Assembly (NCBI GenBank): GCA_963277665.1 | Contig: OY728122.1 | Location: 1,548,964,868-1,549,028,867, forward strand | Source: Viscum album | Taxonomy: Eukaryota > Streptophyta > Magnoliopsida > Santalales > Viscaceae | Direction of reading: 5' to 3' | DNA: 64,000 bases | Part shown: positions 13,770-24,774 of the stretch, piece by piece | Layout of the letters: the number at the start of each line of letters is the position of its first letter | Position numbering within the stretch: position 1 is the stretch's first letter | Position numbers and translations under genes: made by a program | The notes under the pieces: model-generated | Database searches by the model: none | What the model was told of the DNA's origin: nothing | Seen by the model: only the letters and a program-made list of their open reading frames with translations

Positions 13770-16700
13770 TGTAAGGTCCCAGTTTTTCTAAACCCTTTCT
13801 TGGGGGTTTTCTGGCCTCATATGATACGAGAGAGAGTTTAATGGTGATCCGAAGAAAGAGGGGAATGTTTTGGGTCTTTAGAGAATCAAATGCATGTGGT
13901 CGATGGTTTGGACCTATTCGTTATAGAGATATTTCTATGGGAGTTGACTATCATTATTATAATTAAACACTAGGTGTGAAACATATGTTTCAAGGGGTAT
14001 GATGTTTATGATAGTTTGGTGAGATCCCTATGTAATATAAAGAGAGTAATAACTCCTATTTGTTCTATGTGGATTTTAAGATTATGTATGGATTGAATAA
14101 TTTTAAGAATATTCCCTTTATCATTATATATTTATGATGTGATGGGATTTATATGTCTTGGTGAAGATAGTTTTGTGGGAATTTTGTCTAGATTATTTCA
14201 CTATAGGAAATAGGTACGGGAAAAAACCCAATTTCAATAGCCATGGTTATGTTTTTTTATTGAGTGGTTTTGTTTTTTAGATGTTCTTGGAATGGTGAGG
14301 ATGGATCCTTCACATCATGATGGGAGAAATGGTATATAGGAAACAATAAGGAAAATTCCTCCAAGATATGGTGGATCTTCGAGAGAAGTTATGGTCATGG
14401 TTGTTATAGCTGTATTGTGTACCAACACACCATGATGTTCGTGAGACCAATTTATAAATGGGAGAAATTTTTATCTAGAAGAGGGGATGTACCATTTTTA
14501 AGATTGTGATATTATATCTAGAAATGGCTAGAGACATTGTGACTATGGTTGAAGTATCAATTCCATGGTGAAGTCTCATCACACATTCTCTATAAATAGG
14601 TTGTTTCACATCCTTTGGTTGAAATTTTATTTCTATTATTCAAACCCTAGATGACCTAATACCTTATTTAGTTCATTCCAATTATCTATCGGTGGATCTA
14701 AAATTCATTGTTCAGAAGGTTATATTTATATTAATCCATGGTTCCCCTCTTCTCCCCCTTTTGTATATTTCTCTCTTAATCTATCCATTTGATGATGTTA
14801 TGATATCTAAGATCCTATTAGTTTGGTTGATTTTCAAGTGTGTTTTGATGATGGTAATTTTAGTGACGTCCTATGGTGGATAGAATCAAGTTTTGTGGTA
14901 GTTGGTCCTTGGTTATTATGTTATTTTAGGATGTTTTTTGAAGCTTCATATCAAATCTGGTGGGTTTAATACCTTTAATTATGAATATATAAATATATGG
15001 CGTAAGAATTATTTATATTCAATTATTATATTGTTGATGTTGACATAGTAATGAAAATTATATGAAATTATATAATTATAAGTAGATTTTATTGACATGA
15101 GATTATTCTATTTATCCTGATATTTTATTATTTGAATTCCAAGATAATATAAAATTTTATTTATATAATTATTATTACACCTTAATGTTCTATACACGAT
15201 TATAAATCTAATAATAAAATTTAAATATGTTAAAATAAAGTGGATAATGATGGGGAAAGTGAATTTGTTATATCATTGTTTCTTAAAAATACCAAGCATG
15301 ATAAAGTGTTTCTCTTAACATGTTTATGGGTTGAATGTGTTTTGAATTAGTATTTTACTAATAGGGGTTTTATGTGACCTATTTTCAATGAATTCAATTA
15401 ATCCTTATGGTAAGAAATGTATTGTTTACTACAATTAATTACTAATGGGTGAATACATTTAGACCTTGTTTGTTACAATCATATATGAATTGTTTAAAAA
15501 ATTATTGATTTTTCATTGATATTCATTGCTATTGGGAATATGATTTCCTTAAATCTATATATTTGTAATGATATATTATTTTCTATTAAGTTAAAAAAAC
15601 CTGGTATGGTTGTATTATTTGGTGTGGGATGTGATATTTTTACTTGAATGTGGAAGTGTCTTGATGTAGTTGATGATGGAATAGGATTGATGATATAGAA
15701 AGGTGTTTATTGATGATACTGATATGGTTAGATTGAGTTAGGATCTTTTATTGGGTTTTATTTTTTTATTTCATTTCCATTGTCCATATTTGTACTTTCT
15801 TCAGAATGCTTATTTAGTTACCGACCCATCTCTCCCGTGAGATGGAACTTGTTGAGTCATAGAATTCTTGAGAGTACAGAATGATACTGATGGAAAAATT
15901 AATGAGTATGGTTCATAAATATTAATTATAGAAATGGGTTATGTGCTTGGTTATGAATATAAAATTGGAAATACAGAATAAAAAATTACTTTGGATTTTA
16001 GTGGTTGTAAAATGTATTAAACTTGAATTGAGAAATAATTTTAATTAAAATAATGTTAATTTAAATATGATATCTCGTTATTGTTGATGATATACCAAAA
16101 TTATTGTATGAAGAGAACGTAATTAGTTTTCTATTCTGTATAAATGGTATTTAGGTTTTCATGCAGGACATTACCTACAGATCAAGTCTAGGGATTGATA
16201 GATTCCCTTAGAAATATTGTGTAATATATACTTATCTATATATATACCTTATATTATGGTATTTCATACAATCTACCACTTGAGTTAGTTGGGGTACCAA
16301 CACCAATATTTTACCTTGGTTTCTAGGTGTATTCCTAATATATAGATTTTTAATGATAATATTGGTGACTGCATCCCCAACCCCATAGTCTATTCTCTAA
16401 ATATAATTTGAATGTAGATATATCTGGGAAATGTGGGTATATAGTTATAGAGTATATAATCATATGTTCTATAATAGCTCATGGTTATGAAATTCATGTA
16501 TATAATAGTTATAGAGTATTGAGGTTATATTACTTACATGTATCTTTGTTGTAATGGATTATCGATATTATATTTGTATTTATATATGGGATATAAGATA
16601 TTAGTGTATATTGTATGGTTATATGGTTTATAATAGCCCCTAGTCTTATTATGGCACTATGGTGATGTGGTGATCAAGATGTTGTGATGTGTTTACATGT

Positions 16701-17090
16701 ATGTTCATTATGATTCTGATTATTGGGTGGATATGATATTTTTTCAAGAATCAATAGTATGACCTATGATGGGGATTCCAACACCAGGATGTAAGACATT
16801 GAGGTTTTGGGTGACTGGATCTGTGGGAAAGTAGATGTGGAGTAATTTATTCTATATATATGTTATTGATATTGTGTCACCTACATATGTACAATTTTGG
16901 GTTATCAGGCCTTGGTGATGATGGGAATATTGACTACCTAATATAAGAAATGAGTTTTTATCCTTTATTAACTCATTTTTATTTAATATGTATCTTCCAT
17001 ATTTTCACAAGAGGTTTTATGGAGGAACCATTTGAGTATAAATTTATACTCACTACTATATATATAACTACTCTGTAGGTTTTCAATAGG
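13770..17090 (+). repeat. 5' LTR of element C (unit 2)
   Basis: The LTR starts TGTAAGGTCCCAGTTTTTCT and has a good TATA box (CTATAAATAGG) about 820 bp in, giving U3 of about 0.85 kb and R plus U5 of about 2.5 kb. A primer-binding-site-like sequence follows near 17093. The start matches 62969, where it sits right after the decayed C pol, which identifies the family and the plus orientation. It aligns with 2959-6272. The terminal CA is not obvious, so the right end is uncertain by some tens of bases. Confidence 0.55.
14590..14600 (+). promoter_or_regulatory. TATA box of C-family LTR
   Basis: CTATAAATAGG is preceded by TTCT and followed by a pyrimidine-rich stretch, the usual form of a plant pol II core promoter in an LTR. 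Transcription would start near 14620-14630. Confidence 0.6.
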
Positions 17091-17092
17091 GA

Positions 17093-17108
17093 TTTGGTGT
17101 TCAGATTC
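17093..17108 (+). other. Possible primer binding site of element C
   Basis: TTTGGTGTTCAGATTC resembles TTGGTATCAGAGC with one insertion and a substitution. The unit 1 copy supports an ancestral TTATCAGATT core. It sits where the 5' LTR should end. Confidence 0.35.
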
Positions 17109-18300
17109 GGTATTACTGGGTTATAGTGGATTCCCATGTGGTACTACTGTTCTTGGTCACTACAATTGGATGTATGACACTATCACTGGTTTTTTATTTT
17201 TTGGAAAATATATGTTTCAGAATTGATTTATCATTATTATAAAGTAGTATGGGGGTTTATTATCATTTTCATGGAATATTGAGGGAAATACTTCCCATAT
17301 TTTTAGGTATTATACCCTCATGTCTAGTCTCAAACCCATGTCCAATTAGAGTCAGGATTTAGGAGTCACTCCTATCCTCTCTCTACGATCAGTAGGGGTA
17401 ATAGTGTGTGGTATAGGGGGTTGTGAAAGGGTGGTATCAATTATTTTTTTTGGGAAACCTGATAGAGATTTGGGATAGGCATAAATGAAGATTTCATAGA
17501 TTATTATGGAAAAATTATCAATTTAAATTAGTTTGTGATAAAAAAAGAAGATTCCATCTTGGATGTGATATATTAAGCCCCTTGGTAGTCTGATTCAATG
17601 ACCTTAGGATTTTTGGATCTATTAAGTGAAGTGATACATATTGAATGATGAATACATAAGTAAGGATCAGATGATAAGATCATCCATGACAATGATTAAA
17701 TTGGGTAGATAATGGTTATTCAGATAAATCTTAATTAATTAATCATATTTATTCTATATTATGGGTTTCAAGATTCTATATTGTTTTCCCTTTTTCTTGT
17801 ATGTATCCAAGTAGATATCCCCATTATGTTCATGCCAATGAGGTCTAGTAGGATGTTCTAGTAGATCAAGAAAAATTTGACATCAACAAAGATGATGATT
17901 AGAGGAAGATAGTTCAAGACTTTTAGTGCTACATCCTATTGAATTTTGAGAGTTTCATTTCAAATCAGGAGACTATGGATTGATTTGAGGAGGTGGATAT
18001 TGGATTCAGTTTGATCAATGTTTAGAGGGATCCCTTGTTTCTGTTTCATGTCTGTATGTTCCAGGGGGTTTATCATTTGTAGTTTTTCTTATTTCTTTTG
18101 GATCATGAGGTGTTATGAGTCTCATGGGAGATGTTATATTATCCATTTTAAGATTAATTGATTTCTACATCCTTTAAGATATCCATTAAATGATAGATTA
18201 TTACTATCCTCCATGGGAGTTCTAACATGTCGGTGTTTGGTGTTATATTCATGAATATTCTCAAATAATAATTTATCCATTTTAAATATTTTGATGATAG
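17109..18300 (+). pseudogene. Leader and gag remnant of element C
   Basis: This is the internal sequence after C's 5' LTR, interrupted at 18300 by element R4 and resumed at 27705. It is frequently stopped and no gag motif could be confirmed. The assignment rests on its position and on its match to 6292-7480 in unit 1, where no R4 intervenes. Confidence 0.4.
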
Positions 18301-21243
18301 TTCATATACATAACTTATTTTAAAGTTTTTTTTATTTAATTTCCATTATTTATTTGTTTTGGTGGTTTCCCATGCATTTTTGGAGGAATGAGTGAGTTTT
18401 CGTGATTTGGGCCAAACTGTGAGCCCAATTCCAGATTTAAAAATAAATATTGATTCCCTCATAAATGCTTAATTTTTCAACATTATTCTTCCATTCCAAT
18501 TATTAAATGGAATAACCTGACCTAGGAACACCAAAAAATTAATTTGGACCATTTGGAAATATATAACCATGGTGGATATGAGTTTTTATATAAGGGATTG
18601 GGCCTCCTCGAAAGACCATTTCCTTCATTAAAAATATTTTTTAATTCATTAATTACTCATTTTTTATTTACGTTTTTTTGGTGATTCCAAGTCTCACACG
18701 ATACCACCTACCTACGACGCGCCCCCATTCTCTCCTCCCCCAATTTGGATCGCCATAGTATCTCAAAATTGGGCAAAACCTCTCTCGATTTCAAAAATCT
18801 CCCAGATTTGAAGAGATAAATCGATCCTTTCATAACTCCTTCTATTTTTACTCTTTTTCACCCATTCCAACTTATACATGATCTCCTAATCCTTGTTAGA
18901 TATTACCTTAAATTTTTAGTTGTTTTAAAATTCTGATACTGGTGGAGTTTCTGTCGTCTTCTTCAAAATTGTTTTCGGTAAGTGTTTCTCTATTCAATTT
19001 CACCCTTCCCCTTAGGGTTTCATCCCTATTTGAAAAATTTATAGTGTGTACATAAGTTAGGTTTCTTACCTAGGGATTGATTTGGGGTATTTTTTGTGAA
19101 ATATTATGGTTTAGGGTTTGGTTTCACTTCCTTGTGGTGCGGTGGAGGTGCTGTTGAGGTTTCGCACTAAGATTCAAGGGTTTTGACTCAAAAGATAGAT
19201 GATTCCATGTATAAAAATTTTATGATGAGTTAGAATTCTTTGTTTATTAATTTAGTATTTTTCAAATCTACTTTGTGTGTTGAGAAAACTTTTTTTATGG
19301 ATTTGGTTGAGTGTTTAATTTTGTAGTTTCATTTTCGCATGAAATTTGGTGCTTTTCATGCATGGCTCTTAGGGAAATGTTTTGGTGTATTTTATAACAT
19401 ATGAATGTGATTTATTATTTATTAAAGGGGATGAAAATTCTGATTTATTAATGCATTACTATTATGTGGACCCTGTAATGGGGTTTTTGAATGGTTTTAA
19501 AATGTGAAACCATGTTGTACTTCTTGAACGTGATTTGTGAAAACAAGTTTTTTTCATAGGTACCTTTTCTTGTATTGTTTGAGGGATTTTTTAAATAACA
19601 TGGGGGTGGTTTAATAAATGTAGTTAGGGCTGAAAAAAATGTTTTGGATTGTTATTGGTATGGTTTTGGTCTTGATTGAGGGGTTTGAAATGGGTTTTTT
19701 ATGCAAATGATGTATGTAGATCTTGGGTTTGTTTTATGAAAATTGTAAATTATTTAATGAGTTACACAAAGTGTGAAATTGTTTCATATGTAAATATTTG
19801 GTGATATTATATTCCTAAAATGAGTTTTTGAAACATAAAGTGGTCAGTTATGTTGTAAGACCTTTTGTAAATGTTTTGTAATTTATCGAGGTGATTTATG
19901 AAATTGTGATGTGTCTGTGAAACATATTTTTGGGCTATTTTGTGCGAGTGTGATGTGAAAAAATGACTTCTTTTTATGAAAAGCTTATTATGGAACATTT
20001 CAGTGGGCTGTTATGTGATGTTTAGCATCTTGTGAAATATTTTATAAAATTTTTAATGGATTTTTTCTATTGTAAAAGATGTGAAAGATGTGTTGTGGGA
20101 TATTTTTTTGTGTGACAATGATTTCAAAATTAATTTGAATGAAAAAGTTATTTTTTAGACTTTTGTGGTATACATGTGGGATGTTTAGTGAATTTGTGAT
20201 GTGAAAAATGATATTTTCATGTGAAAATTATATTTATTGACTTTTTTAACTTTTCTGAGCCGAAGGGGAAAACATGAGTATCTAAGTGGGTGGACGTGTA
20301 CTAGTATGCTAGTGAATCTGTGGGGTTTATCCTTAGTTTCACTTTGCAAGATTGACACTTACAAATCTAAAGAAACTATGATGATAATGATTTGGGACCA
20401 CTAGGTTATGGGTATGTTCCCTTCTAGTGGCTCGTGTATGAGAATGGATATTGTGATGGTTACTCTCACCAAGATACGAGGTACCTGGGTCCCACAACAA
20501 GCTAGTACCTATGGGTTATTTCCTTTTTCTTTTGCTCATTTGTTACTGTGTGCTTACCATCAACATACGGTATGGTTGGCTGGAAAATTATGTATTGCTG
20601 ACATTATTTTTAAATGTGTTTATTCTTAATGATATCCCAATTGAAAATTGATTTAATTTTTAACTTGCATCTTTTAGAAATTGTAACCTGCATTTCCTAT
20701 TTATGAAAAATTGTATGATTTTTGTCATTGAATGTTTAACACATGGAATCATTTAGTTGTTGTATACTACTGGGTGTTTTATCACACCATACATACACCC
20801 TTAGGTGTAAGTTGACTTGGTTATTTTTTGTTGTCGCGGGTTGGGTATATTTTTTTTGTGGCAGTGGCTCAGGTTTTTAGCAGGTGCTTGGCGGTGAAGT
20901 CTTGTTGTGAGGGATTGAGGATGGTTCCCCTTTCCATGGAGTTTATTGGGATGTTTCCTTTTAGTTTTGGACTTTTTTTATTTTCATGGTGAGTTTCTTT
21001 AAACTATTTAATTGTGTTCTAAATTTTTTTAAAAGATTGTTTGGTTTGAAAAATATAGATTTGTTTTATTGGATTCATTTTATGTTTTAAGGTTATAAAC
21101 TAGGGTAAATCATTCCAAATTCTCATTTTATGATTCCTGGGAACTTGTGCCTACCCATGGGGATCGGGAATGCCCTTCGGGCCTTGTTGCGGGATGGTTT
21201 GGGTGGTAGTCTTGATGGAGACCAGATTCGGTTCATTAGAAAA
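18301..21243 (+). repeat. R4 5' LTR
   Basis: It pairs with 24775-27699. Anchors are GGTTTCCCATGCATTTTTGG near 18364 and 24837, and ACTAGTATGCTAGTGAATCT near 20300 and 26759. Canonical TG...CA ends are not clear, so the borders come from the end of similarity and from the adjoining primer binding site. It includes frames at 19807-19998 (minus) and 20408-20629 (plus), which are not genes. Confidence 0.75.
18584..18594 (+). promoter_or_regulatory. TATA box of R4 5' LTR
   Basis: TTTATATAAGG lies about 285 bp from the LTR start and is matched by TTTATATAAGC at 25058-25068 in the other LTR. It is followed by ATTGGGCCTCC in both, consistent with a conserved core promoter. Confidence 0.55.
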
Positions 21244-21256
21244 TGGAATCAGAGGA
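21244..21256 (+). other. R4 primer binding site (Met-tRNA type)
   Basis: TGGAATCAGAGGA matches TGGTATCAGAGCC at 10 of 13 positions and directly follows the 5' LTR. The corresponding position in the 3' LTR leads instead into the flanking element C, as expected. Confidence 0.6.
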
Positions 21257-22499
21257 TGTTCGCTCTCTTTGAGTCATATTATTTGGGGAACAGTTAGGAT
21301 ATTATAGAGTTAGGATTATTGGGACTTGGAATTCTAGTTAGGAGTAATGTGGTTGATCACCACACCTCATGACGATATTGAAGTCACCAGGGGATGTCGA
21401 GACTTTTCTGAGTGCTTTGGTTTTCTTAGTTTGATGATGATTAGTGGAACTGAAAATATAGTTTTGTTAATGGTCTCAGTGAGCTCACAGGGTTTAGAAA
21501 GCCATTTTGAGCAAGTTATATTTCCCTAGAACACTGTTTGTGATGGTGATGTGATTGGAACATGAATTCCAACCATATGTCCAAGTCATCCACTGAAACT
21601 AGTTTCCTCTAACATTATCATGTGTTCTTTAGTTTTGAAATCATGGAACTTTGGTTCTAAAGTGACTTGGTTTTAAGTAGCATAATGTTTTTGTGAAATT
21701 ATTATTTAATAAAGATGGAATGGATAGATTTTTTAAAATACAGAACTGAATTTTCAGAATTTTATTGGAATGGAAAATTGTGTGTTTTCCCCTTTTTTGA
21801 AAGCATGAACTATGTCAAGGGTGTTTATGAAAAAGTGTTTCCAATAGAGTTTTCTAAACTATTCAAAGTTGATTTAATGGGATGAGAAGTTTTGAAATTA
21901 ATGTTTATGATGTGAAAGTGCGTTTTCATTTAAATGATTGTTTCTTTTGGAAAATCTTGGTAAGATATAATTTGGGTTTGATTTCGAGGTTAGTGGTTTT
22001 CGAAAAAAGGAGGTATTGGTTGACTATTTTGGTTTTGAAAAGTGGAAAGAATTTTTTATTTTAACTATTGGTAGTTCCATGAGACACCGTATGCCTGGGA
22101 TTATATGGGATGATAGATTGTTGATGGAATGAATGGATGATTGTCACGATGGATATTAGGAGGGTGCCCGGTGTGGCACAAAAACATTCATGTGTAAGGC
22201 CCATGGGGTACCATTGGTGGATGCGCTAACCGCTGAACTGTTTGTTTTCAAATAAATGTTTTTAAAGAAAGACATGTTATCTTGAAGAATTGTTTGGGAT
22301 GGTTTATATTATGTTTTTTTGAAAAATACTGATGTTGTGGGATGTTATGAGTCTAAGAACCCCTCCTGTTCGAACTTTTTTTTGGGTTATTTTTTGGTCG
22401 GTAAGATGTTTAGAAGGACCGGTTAGTAGTCTTCTCTGAGATATGTTTTGGGACACCTTTATGGTGGTTCCATTCATGTGTTTGGATCTGGATTGTGGC

Positions 22500-23053
22500 A
22501 CTTTTTGACCAGTGGACCTGCATGGTTGGGTCCTTGGGTTCTCTCGCTCGATAATGTACAACCCCATTAATGGTTAATGCATAACTGAAGTGCAACTCAG
22601 ATTGTTTCTCCATTAAAAAATCTTCCAGTTAATCAATATAAGGAATTTTTTTCTCGAGATCTTTAGATTGAGAATAAACCAATTCCATTAATTGTTTTTT
22701 AGAACCTCTAGTAGTGATATAGTGTTTATGGAAGGTTGAAAGAGACCTTAGTTTCTTAAGTTTCCTAATTCGTCAAAGGTGGAAGTGTTCTAGGGTTGTT
22801 AGTGTGCATGAGTGTCTCGATGGTGTCTAAGAGGGCCTATGGGTTCTTAATAGTTTCATTAAAGCATGAGTTCTTGTTAAACCACCAGTGTGGAAAATAT
22901 GGTCATGATATGATATTGTGGCCACTTTCAAGAAATGTGTGTTGTTTGGGGATGTTGTATAAGGTCCCTCTCTATGCATTGTTTGTATTAGTCACATTGG
23001 TCATGTTTGGTGACACTTATGTTGTCATGTGCTCGATTGACTGTAAAGGTTAA
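22500..23053 (+). pseudogene. Possible LINE-type ORF1 fragment (DUF4283 / zinc knuckle)
   Basis: In plus-strand frames the order resembles plant L1 ORF1 proteins: PING.CITEVQLR, then NLPVNQYKEFFSR, then an 85-codon frame at 22796-23053 with VCMSVSMVSKRAYGF and KHEFLLNHQCGKYGHDMILW. The last resembles the YEGLP..CFxCGxYGHxxxxC knuckle of zf-CCHC_4, keeping one Cys (residue 32) and the His (residue 37) while the outer Cys positions are Asn and Trp. Several stops and frame changes are needed. It could be an old LINE inserted in R4, a captured gag-like gene, or chance. No ORF2 was seen. Confidence 0.3.
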
Positions 23054-23873
23054 AGTCACGAAATCATATGAGAGTCTCTGTTATGTTGGGAGAATGTATC
23101 CCTTGTAAAAACATAAAATTATTCCATTTTAGAGGGAGGTGAGTATAGTTGTTTTTTACGTATAATATTTCTCAATTGAACAAACAAGTTTTATTTTTTG
23201 TGAATCTTCTAATCATTTGTTTAAATAAAATATTTGGATAGGGTAAATTGAGTTTGGAATGTGTAATTTCTTGGAAAAATTATCAGGGATAGCGGTGTGT
23301 TTGTTGGTTACACAGAAAGAAGAATTATTATTCAGCAGGTTTCCAAGCCTAACTGCAATGTCAAAGATTCTTCAATCATTGGAGCTTTATCCATAGAACT
23401 CAGAGAGAAGTTTCCTCATAGTCAGGGGAAATCAAATGGTCATTTAAACCCCAGTAAAAATTCATATCCTTAGCATGAAAGATAAAAAGATTTTAAACCT
23501 ATGGTTTCATCAACCTTCTTCTATTGTTCCCGTTCGGTGGAAATAGGTGGATGGACTTATACCCATGTCATCGCCCAACGTTATTTCATCACATTTTGGT
23601 TTCCATTGTGTATTTGGAGAAAGGTTTGAATTTTGGCTTGATAGGTTGAGCACACACTTTGCTCTTGGTTAGTAGTGACCATGCCCCATAAAACCATGTG
23701 GATATAAGGATCCCCACTGTTAGGGTAGGGATTCCCAAACCGTGGTGACTAACCATGTGGTCATCACAACTCTTTAAATTTTTGGGTCTTTCTATACCAG
23801 CTCATGCTGGTCTGTTAATATGGTTGGTTCTTACGGAGGGGAGACCCACTATGAGTGTTATATAAGTTCTTTT

Positions 23874-24478
23874 CTAATGGTCCGATGGAATTGTACCCTT
23901 TTTACTGGTGAGTCCATTCAGGCCTCCCCCTATTAGCGTTTTGATTCTATCTCGAGATAAATATAGTTTGTCTCTTATGGTGGGGTGCCTATTTATGTCC
24001 CCATGTACTAGTAACTCATATTTATCCATGTTCATGGATTGGTGGTAGGTAGTCTTGTTCAGATCTATCAAGATACCTACATCTTCCTTGGGTAAACTTT
24101 GAGATTGGTGAGTGCCCAATGATTTAGTTATTGCAAGGAAAGTGTAACCTTGTTTGATGTTGTTGTTTGTTTGGGTAAATTGAATGAGTCTTGTTCAGAT
24201 TGTGTTTGGGTATTTTGATTTTGGGATAAATAATGAATGTGATTGATTGTTTCAGGAAATTGTGTTATTTTTAGATTGTGAGGGTATTCCTTCCTTAATT
24301 GATCAATGGAGGTGTTTTGGCCTTTGGGGGTGAAACCTGGAAAGGGTGTACCATTGGGTTTCTCAGTTGGATTTGGTTGTTTATTTGGCCTTCCTGTGAC
24401 ATTCCAGGGCGTAATGTTTTCTTGTTGGGGAGAATTTTCACATAAATAACTTAATTTACCATTCATTGGGTTAAACAT
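23874..24478 (-). pseudogene. Two open minus-strand frames, unidentified
   Basis: These two consecutive minus-strand frames, 116 and 81 codons, are separated only by stop codons (24128-24478 then 23874-24119). The first is rich in Pro, Asn, Thr and Gln (for example GRPNKQPNPTEKPNG) and looks disordered. The second includes GGGLNGLTSKKG. No family was recognised. The composition would suit the linker of a LINE ORF1 or a gag-like protein, but the strand is opposite to the knuckle-like segment at 22796. They are among the longest open stretches in the window, which is the only reason to list them. Confidence 0.25.
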
Positions 24479-24589
24479 TCAAGTAATTGGTGTTGTTTTT
24501 ACAAAAATATGTATGACTGTTTTCTGATTGATTTTCACTGAATATCCAATAATATTGAGTGTATTTATATTTTTCACTCCATAAGTTTG

Positions 24590-24680
24590 CTTCTTGTCTA
24601 AAGTAAGGCCTCTAGGATGAAGGGAGGATAGTTGAGAGGGTATTTGGGCAGGGTTTGGCTGAGCCAAATGGATTTTAAGG
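24590..24680 (-). repeat. Segment shared with the LARD leader
   Basis: The stretch around GGATAGTTGAGAGGGTATTT and GGCAGGGTTTGGCTGAGCCA matches 34840-34915 and 41695-41760 in the LTRs of the LARD, in the same orientation. There it lies just downstream of the TATA box, in the transcribed leader. Here it ends about 90 bp before R4's right LTR. Confidence 0.6.
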
Positions 24681-24774
24681 CCACTTAATTTAATTTTCTA
24701 TTGACCCAAATGAGAAAACAAATCATCACACTCAAAACATGTGCATGAATCGTGAATTAAATCATGACACTAAA

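Larger units (their letters stand above)
21257..24774 (+). other. R4 internal region, non-pol
   Basis: The interior is 3.5 kb. I see no protease, RT or integrase motifs in either strand. It holds a possible zinc-knuckle segment on the plus strand at 22796-23053, two open minus-strand frames (24128-24478 and 23874-24119), and near its right end a segment of about 90 bp shared with the LARD leader (24590-24680). Overlapping minus-strand frames at 22304-22567 and 22410-22613 have no motif. The GC-richer patch at 22140-22250 is unexplained. Confidence 0.45.

Noticed and set aside
826..18300. The 6.7 kb repeats (826-7600 and 11626-18300) as one LTR pair with 7.6-11.6 kb as interior
   Set aside because: The repeats contain an internal LTR start at 2959/13770 that also follows C's pol end at 62969, and B-family sequence follows both copies. 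A tandem duplication explains this with fewer assumptions.
22304..22613. Overlapping minus-strand frames of 87 and 67 codons
   Set aside because: They overlap each other in different frames and oppose the knuckle-like reading. No motif was found.
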